This document shows, piece by piece, positions 5,981-11,278 of a DNA stretch of 11,278 bases (within the stretch, counting starts at the first letter, position 1; every line of letters starts with the position of its first letter). A program made the position numbers and the translations under genes. The DNA lies in contig DOID01000145.1 of the NCBI GenBank assembly GCA_003511465.1, positions 86,097 through 97,374 of the forward strand. Reading direction: 5' to 3'. The notes beneath the pieces were generated by a model that saw only the letters and a program-made list of their open reading frames with translations, ran no database searches and was not told the DNA's origin. The DNA is from Bacillota bacterium. Lineage in GTDB: Bacteria > Bacillota > UBA4882 > UBA10575.

Positions 5981-6667
5981 GTGGTCACTCCCAATCAAAG
6001 ACTGGACTTGGAGTTACTAGAGAAGATTAAAAGTGGTCAGGACTGGAAAGCCAAGGAAGAACTGGTTGCTAAATACTTACCAATGGTTAAATATATCGTT
6101 AGACGCAAGTGTAACGCGGGTTTTGAATTTGACGATCTGATCCAGGAAGGCTTGATCGGTTTACTAAAAGCGATCGAGAATTATGATGGTCAGCAGTATG
6201 CCGTGAAGTTTAGCACTTTCGCTTATATCTGTATCTTAAGAAAGATGTTAAATATCCAGAAGTACTATACTTCGCAAAAATATCAGATGGTAAGTCAGAC
6301 CATCCCTTTATGCGGATTTGAAGGGGATGAATCAAGAAATTTAATCGAGGTGGTCGAAAACAAGATGGCACCGGATCCCCAGGAGGTGGTGCTACAAAAG
6401 TATTCGCTCTACCGTTTAGGGCAAGTCCTCAAAGCATACTTAACGACGGTGGAATATACAGTAATATTCCTCTATCTCCAGGGGCTGGACTGTGGCGAAA
6501 TTGGCGGGATTTTGGAATTAGAAAGTAAAGTGGTGGACAACGCCAAGACGAGGGCCCGCCTGAAACTGCAAAAAATTGTCCAGCAATATGGTTCGCTCTC
6601 TAATCCGCAGATCCCGCTGCAAAGGCGGAAGCGCACGGATTTAGCGATGAAGGTAAAAGCAATTTAA
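5981..6667 (+). CDS. Sigma-70 family RNA polymerase sigma factor, SigH-like
   Basis: The product, 228 residues from the GTG at 5981, is an alternative sigma factor. Region 2 runs from about 25 to 105, with core-binding DDLIQEGLIGLLKAI (51-65) and KFSTFAYICILRKM (76-89). Region 4 lies at about 145-200, where LYLQGLDCGEI and KVVDNAKTRARLKLQK resemble the corresponding segments of B. subtilis SigH (LYLDGRSYQEI and KSIDNALQRVKRKLEK, from memory). The recognition helices differ from SigH, so promoter specificity may differ too. After region 4 there is a 28-residue basic tail with LQRRKRTDLAMKVK. No anti-sigma factor gene is adjacent. It follows the spoVS terminator and precedes smc by 84 bases. 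It could be the organism's SigH or a diverged paralogue; one window cannot tell. Confidence 0.85.
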   Translation: MVTPNQRLDLELLEKIKSGQDWKAKEELVAKYLPMVKYIVRRKCNAGFEFDDLIQEGLIGLLKAIENYDGQQYAVKFSTFAYICILRKMLNIQKYYTSQKYQMVSQTIPLCGFEGDESRNLIEVVENKMAPDPQEVVLQKYSLYRLGQVLKAYLTTVEYTVIFLYLQGLDCGEIGGILELESKVVDNAKTRARLKLQKIVQQYGSLSNPQIPLQRRKRTDLAMKVKAI

Positions 6668-6695
6668 CTGGTGAGATGAATTTACGCCAAAAATA

Positions 6696-6704
6696 TGGTA
6701 AAAT
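6696..6704 (+). promoter_or_regulatory. Possible extended -10 promoter for smc
   Basis: TGG followed by TAAAAT (6696-6704) forms a TGn-extended -10 box, five of six to consensus. It is about 48 bases before the smc start. There is no good -35 box at 16-18 bases, which extended -10 promoters can tolerate. No terminator is visible between the sigma factor gene and smc, so readthrough from upstream is also likely. Confidence 0.45.
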
Positions 6705-6751
6705 AAAAGAGTTTATAGTAGAGTCTTAAAATCACTACGGGAGGGTACCCT

Positions 6752-9700
6752 TTGCATCTTAAACGTTTGGAAATTCATGGTTTTAAATCCTTTGCGGATC
6801 GAATTAACCTTGTCTTCAAACCAGGGATCACGGCGATTGTTGGCCCCAATGGGAGCGGGAAAAGCAATATTGCCGATGGTTTGCGCTGGGTCATGGGGGA
6901 ATCAAATCTACGCAATATTCGGGGGACGAAAGTTGAAGATGTGATCTTTTCCGGAAGTGAAGACCGCAAACCCCTAGGAATGGCTGATGTCACTTTGGTT
7001 TTAGATAATTCGGATCAAACTTTACCTTTGGACTATGCGGAGGTCGCGGTAACTAGGCGGGTCTATCGGTCTGGTGAGAGTGAGTTTCTGATTAACCGGG
7101 CACCGGTCCGGTTGAAGGACATTCAAGAGCTGTTCTTCGACACCGGACTTGGGAAAGAAGCCTATTCGGTGATTAGTCAAGGTAAAATTGATGCCATTCT
7201 TTCCGTGCGTCCGGAAGACCGGCGTAGTATCTTCGAAGAAGCGGCGGGCATCATGCGGTATAAAGTGAAGAAAAATTTATCCATTAAGAAATTAGGCGAG
7301 ACGGAGAATAATATTTTAAGGATTGAGGATCTGTTGGCTGAACTCCGTGCCCAGCTTGATCCTTTGTCGGTCCAGTCTGAGAAAGCCACTTTGTACCTTA
7401 ATCATCGTACAAACTTAAAACTGGTGGAGATTAACCACTCATACCAGGAAATAAACGGAGTCGAGCAAACCTTACAAAGCTTGGAGGAGAAGCAGCGGAC
7501 GAAAGAAGAGGAGTTATCGACCGTGCAAGCCGAAGCGGCCACCCTGGCCGAAAAGGCATTGACTGCGCAAACAGAAGCGACTAACCTTGAGACCGAGCTT
7601 CAAACCCGACAAAAACAGCTCATGGAAGGACTAGCCCAGCGCGAACGCGCGACGGGAGAACTGAACCTTTATGCGGAACGGAAACGTTCTTTGCAGAACC
7701 GGGAAGCAGAGATAACCCACACCTTGGCGCTACAGGAGGAAAAAGCCGTCGCCCTGGAGGAGAAACACGCGGAACTTCACCGTCAGACAACCGGGATCAT
7801 GGCGGAAAAAGACCGTCTGTCATCGGCGGTTAAACAAATGGAGGAAGTGCTGGCAAACAAAGAGGAAGAAATCAAAGCGGTTCGGACCAAATTGAGTAGC
7901 CAAAAAGCGCTTTACAATAATAATCTGGAAACTAACTCCCTTTTAAAACAGAAGATTAGTGAGGAAGGGGCGCAGAAAGGGTTTCGCCAGGAGAAGGAGG
8001 CCGAACTCGGCGGAGAATTGGATCTTGCCGTTGAAGAACTGGCGGAGACCGAAGCCCGCCTCCGCACAGTGCAGGCTAATCTAGAGGAGCTGCGAAAAGC
8101 AGCAGAGCTGGGTAAAGCGGAGGAACGTCGGTTAGCCGCTGAACTAGAAAAACACAAGACCTACTTGGCGGAAAGAGTCCAAAAAAACCAAGAAATGCGG
8201 GAACGCCTCCGTGGGATTGAGTCGAAGATTACAATCCTCTCTGAGTTGGAACGGAGCCGTCAAGGATATTACCATGGGGTTAAAGCTTTATTAGAAGCCA
8301 AGCGGGAATCCTTCCACCAAGAGATCCATGGGGTGGTGGCTGATTTAATCCGTCCGGAACGGGGCTGTGAACTAGCTTTAGAAGTTGCCCTTGGTTCTGC
8401 CCTGCAGAATATCGTAATCAATCATCACCGTCATGCTGGACAAGCCATTACCTATCTTAAGCAAAACAAGTTGGGAAGGGCAACGTTTCTACCGTTAAAC
8501 ATGATTGAAGGGAAGGTTGATCGGTTTACCGATTCTAAAGCCTTATTAACCCAGTATAATTCCAAGCCAGCCACGCAAGCGGTTTTTTACGACCAACAAT
8601 ACCAAGCGGTGGTTTCCCACTTACTAAGCGGTACCTTAATTGCGCCCGATTTAAAAACAGCGGTGGAATTAGCAGAGAAGACCGGGAAGAAATTTCGAGT
8701 GGTAACTTTGGAGGGCGAGGTGATTGCTCCCGGCGGTGCCATTACCGGTGGTAACCTTGACCGTCGCCAAGGTGGTCTCCTGAGCAGGAAAGGGGAGATT
8801 CGCCAATTAACTGGGGAAAAGCAGGATCTTTTAGCTTTTCTAGAGCGGGGTCTGACCGAAGAAAGTAAGCTGCAAACCACCATCGAGGAGCATACCAAGG
8901 AATATGAAGAAAAGCGGAATTTGGGCCAGGAAATAAGTTTTCAACAAAACTCCGCACTGAAAGATATGGAGGCGATGAACGCCAGCCACCAAAAGGCCAT
9001 CAAGCAAAAGAACCTTTTAGAAACGGCGATCCAAAAATTAAAAGGTGAATTATCCTCACAAAATTCGGTCGTTATTCAGTTACAAGAAAGACAGCAGCGT
9101 TTAGAGGCAGAGCTTGGACTAATCTCTCAAGAAATCCAGTCTTTAGAGGAGAGGGAAAGTAAGCTCATTCAGGAACGGGAACAGAGTTTAAGAGCGCTTT
9201 CTACCCTCTCGGCGCAGTTGGCGGGAATACAACAAGAATGGGTTGGTAAACAGGAGAATTTGCAAGAAAACGAGCATTCTATCCAGGAGATCCGGACGGA
9301 GGTAGCACGGCGGGAAAGTGAGCTTAAGAAAATAAAGGAAGATCTTGAGCGTCTTGAGGTCGAAAGAAATCAATTAGAAGCAAATATTCGCCACACTGGG
9401 CAGGAACTGGCGACGGAAGAAGCCGCCCTTGAGCAACTGCGAACTTCATGTCAAGCGGCCTTAAACTCTGCTAACCAGATGGAGATTGGCCGACGGGAAC
9501 TGCAAAAACAGGAAGGGGAGTTTTTGGCCGAACTTCACCGTTTGGAACTGCAAATTAACCGTTTAAAGATCAACCGGGATAACCTGGCCGCTAATTTAGC
9601 TGATGTTTATGGGGAAAGCTGGCAACAAGATGTTCAGCCGGAGCTAACCCTCCCACCCCATCCGAAACAGGAGATTTTACGCTTAAAAACCCAGATGAAA

Positions 9701-10309
9701 GCGTTGGAACCGATTAATCTTCAGGCGATCGAAGAATATCAGGGTTTGAAACAAAGGGTGGATTTCCTTTCTCAACAGCTTACCGATTTAACCACTGCCC
9801 GGGAATCGTTGCAGAAAGTAATTGCTGAAATTGAAAAAACCATTAAGAAGCGATTTATCGTAACCTTTGAACAGATCCGCAAAGAATTTGTTACCCTCTT
9901 TGAGCAACTATTCTCTGGTGGGAAAGCTGATCTTCAGTTACTGGATCCGGATCAACCGCTCGAATCTGGGATCGAAATTCTGGCACAGCCCCCAGGGAAA
10001 AGATTGCAGAATTTAGCGCTCCTGTCCGGCGGGGAAAGGGCGATGACCGCTGTCGCTTTGCTTTTTGCCATCTTCCGGGTTAAGCCGTCACCCTTTTGTA
10101 TTCTCGATGAAATCGACGCTACTTTGGACGAGGGTAATGTCCAGCGTTTTACTGAATTGCTGAAGATGTTCAGTAAAGACCAGCAGTTTATTGTCATTAC
10201 CCATCGGCGCGGGACGATGGAAGTGGCTAATGTTCTCTACGGAGTAACCATGGAAGAGAAAGGAATCAGTAAGCTAATCTCGCTTGAATTGAAGAAAGAA
10301 GCAAGTTAA
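6752..10309 (+). CDS. smc: Chromosome partition protein Smc
   Basis: Smc is the ATPase of the Smc-ScpAB condensin that loads near the origin and organises and separates sister chromosomes. The 1185-residue length matches B. subtilis Smc. The N-terminal head has Walker A GPNGSGKSN (31-39) and the Q-loop region VISQGKID. Two long, charged coiled coils flank a hinge at about 505-665, which ends in the glycine-rich APGGAITGGN. The C-terminal head has the signature LSGGERA (1091-1097), Walker B CILDEID (1116-1122) and D-loop ATLDE (1123-1127). The start is a TTG with GGGAGGG (6739-6745) six bases upstream, giving MHLKRLEIHGFKSF, the family's conserved opening. ftsY starts 11 bases after the stop. 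All catalytic motifs are intact. Confidence 0.97.
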   Translation: MHLKRLEIHGFKSFADRINLVFKPGITAIVGPNGSGKSNIADGLRWVMGESNLRNIRGTKVEDVIFSGSEDRKPLGMADVTLVLDNSDQTLPLDYAEVAVTRRVYRSGESEFLINRAPVRLKDIQELFFDTGLGKEAYSVISQGKIDAILSVRPEDRRSIFEEAAGIMRYKVKKNLSIKKLGETENNILRIEDLLAELRAQLDPLSVQSEKATLYLNHRTNLKLVEINHSYQEINGVEQTLQSLEEKQRTKEEELSTVQAEAATLAEKALTAQTEATNLETELQTRQKQLMEGLAQRERATGELNLYAERKRSLQNREAEITHTLALQEEKAVALEEKHAELHRQTTGIMAEKDRLSSAVKQMEEVLANKEEEIKAVRTKLSSQKALYNNNLETNSLLKQKISEEGAQKGFRQEKEAELGGELDLAVEELAETEARLRTVQANLEELRKAAELGKAEERRLAAELEKHKTYLAERVQKNQEMRERLRGIESKITILSELERSRQGYYHGVKALLEAKRESFHQEIHGVVADLIRPERGCELALEVALGSALQNIVINHHRHAGQAITYLKQNKLGRATFLPLNMIEGKVDRFTDSKALLTQYNSKPATQAVFYDQQYQAVVSHLLSGTLIAPDLKTAVELAEKTGKKFRVVTLEGEVIAPGGAITGGNLDRRQGGLLSRKGEIRQLTGEKQDLLAFLERGLTEESKLQTTIEEHTKEYEEKRNLGQEISFQQNSALKDMEAMNASHQKAIKQKNLLETAIQKLKGELSSQNSVVIQLQERQQRLEAELGLISQEIQSLEERESKLIQEREQSLRALSTLSAQLAGIQQEWVGKQENLQENEHSIQEIRTEVARRESELKKIKEDLERLEVERNQLEANIRHTGQELATEEAALEQLRTSCQAALNSANQMEIGRRELQKQEGEFLAELHRLELQINRLKINRDNLAANLADVYGESWQQDVQPELTLPPHPKQEILRLKTQMKALEPINLQAIEEYQGLKQRVDFLSQQLTDLTTARESLQKVIAEIEKTIKKRFIVTFEQIRKEFVTLFEQLFSGGKADLQLLDPDQPLESGIEILAQPPGKRLQNLALLSGGERAMTAVALLFAIFRVKPSPFCILDEIDATLDEGNVQRFTELLKMFSKDQQFIVITHRRGTMEVANVLYGVTMEEKGISKLISLELKKEAS

Positions 10310-10320
10310 GGAGGAGCATC

Positions 10321-11253
10321 ATGGCCGATGGACTAGTTTCTCGCCTGAAAGCAAGTTTAAATAAAACCCGCCAAAAGATTTTGGCTCCCCTAGAAGAGGC
10401 GGTTCATTTTCATAAAAAAATCAGTCCGGAGTTCTATGAAGAATTGGAAGAGATTCTCATCACCTCAGATGTGGGGTATAGAACCACGATGCTGCTGATG
10501 GAGAAGCTAAAAGCGAAGGTAAAAGCGGAAAAAGCAGAGGATACCGCCGTCATTCAGAGTTTTCTCCAAACCATCATCACCGAATTGCTCGCCACGGCAC
10601 CCCCACCTCTGATCGAAGAAGATTCACCCTTAGCTTTTCTGGTTGTCGGTGTGAATGGGGTCGGGAAGACGACCTCCATTGCAAAATTGGCACAGTTCTA
10701 TCGCCAGCAGGAGAAAACCTGTCTCTTGGTGGCTGGGGATACTTTCCGGGCCGCGGCCATCGACCAGTTGGCCATTTGGGCTGAGCGGATTGGCGTCGGA
10801 CTCATTAATCATCAGGAAGGTGCCGACCCCGGGGCAGTAGCCTTTGATGGGATTACCGCCGCCAATGCTCGCAAGCTGGATGTGGCGATCTTTGATACAG
10901 CCGGTCGTTTACATACCAAGGTAAATCTGATGTCGGAATTAAAAAAGGTGCACCGGGTGATCAGCCAAAACTTAGCTTCCCGGAAACTTGTGAACGTGCT
11001 GGTTTTAGATGCGACCACCGGGCAAAATGCGCTGGAGCAAGCGCGAGTATTTCACGAAGCGGTTGGCGTTGACGGGATTATTTTGACAAAAATAGATGGA
11101 ACGGCAAAGGGCGGAATTGTCCTGGCCATTGTCGCTGAATTGGGGATCCCCCTCCTTTGGCTAGGCCTTGGCGAACAGGCCGACGATTTACGCCGTTTTG
11201 ATCCTAAGGAGTTTGCTGCCGCTCTGTTGGGCGAAGCACCTAGCCGAGGGTGA
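10321..11253 (+). CDS. ftsY: Signal recognition particle receptor FtsY
   Basis: FtsY is the membrane-associated GTPase that receives ribosome-SRP complexes by pairing with Ffh, delivering membrane proteins to the Sec translocon. The 310-residue protein is essentially the NG core: a helical N domain (about 1-95) with the EELEEILITSDVG segment, then the G domain. GTPase motifs are G1 GVNGVGKTT (110-118), DTFRAAAIDQL (140-150), G3 DTAGR (192-196), G4 TKID (256-259) and the closing GLGEQADDL (282-290). It lacks the long acidic A domain of E. coli FtsY, which is usual in Firmicutes. The ATG start has AAGGAGGAG (10308-10316) overlapping the smc stop, so smc and ftsY are probably translationally coupled. 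An ffh gene often follows but is beyond the window. Confidence 0.97.
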   Translation: MADGLVSRLKASLNKTRQKILAPLEEAVHFHKKISPEFYEELEEILITSDVGYRTTMLLMEKLKAKVKAEKAEDTAVIQSFLQTIITELLATAPPPLIEEDSPLAFLVVGVNGVGKTTSIAKLAQFYRQQEKTCLLVAGDTFRAAAIDQLAIWAERIGVGLINHQEGADPGAVAFDGITAANARKLDVAIFDTAGRLHTKVNLMSELKKVHRVISQNLASRKLVNVLVLDATTGQNALEQARVFHEAVGVDGIILTKIDGTAKGGIVLAIVAELGIPLLWLGLGEQADDLRRFDPKEFAAALLGEAPSRG

Positions 11254-11278
11254 ATGACTACCTAGAAAATAGCCTATG

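Noticed and set aside
11254..11278. Possible start of a gene after ftsY (ATG at 11254).
   Set aside because: The frame stops after three codons, and the final ATG at 11276 has no following sequence to judge.

Overview
The window is the chromosomal fatty-acid/phospholipid synthesis and chromosome/secretion cluster of a Gram-positive, endospore-forming Firmicute. Evidence for that placement: purine-rich Shine-Dalgarno sites (AAAGGAGGTG type), frequent TTG and GTG starts, a near-canonical SpoVS, a sigma factor related to SigH, and the gene order plsX-fabD-fabG-acpP-fabF-rnc ... smc-ftsY, all on the + strand. Base composition looks mid-range. The order acpP-fabF-rnc is more clostridial-type than Bacillus-type, but the genus cannot be named from this sequence.

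Layout. 1-309 is non-coding. It holds a sigma-A-like promoter (14-42), a hairpin terminator (91-125) nested in a long imperfect inverted repeat (57-84 with 176-205), and a second sigma-A-like promoter (242-270) just ahead of plsX. 310-3316 carries plsX, fabD, fabG and acpP: acyl-phosphate formation, malonyl loading of ACP, ketoacyl reduction, and the carrier itself. Two hairpins follow acpP. 3471-5429 carries fabF (ketoacyl-ACP synthase II) and rnc (RNase III). 5430-5620 is non-coding and contains an exact match to the SigH promoter consensus. It precedes spoVS (5621-5881), which ends in a strong terminator. A SigH-like sigma factor gene (5981-6667) follows, then smc (6752-10309) and ftsY (10321-11253), spaced as a tight pair.

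How the parts fit. FabD makes malonyl-ACP from AcpP, FabF elongates, FabG reduces, and PlsX draws acyl-ACP into phospholipid synthesis. FabH, FabI/FabK, FabZ and the regulator FapR are not in the window. RNase III, Smc and FtsY are the usual housekeeping neighbours of this cluster. The unusual part is the sporulation insert between rnc and smc: spoVS with its own SigH-type promoter, followed by a divergent SigH-family sigma factor. Most of the window is ordinary core genome. The points worth a second look are the structured leader before plsX, the sporulation insert, and several start codons that need correcting.
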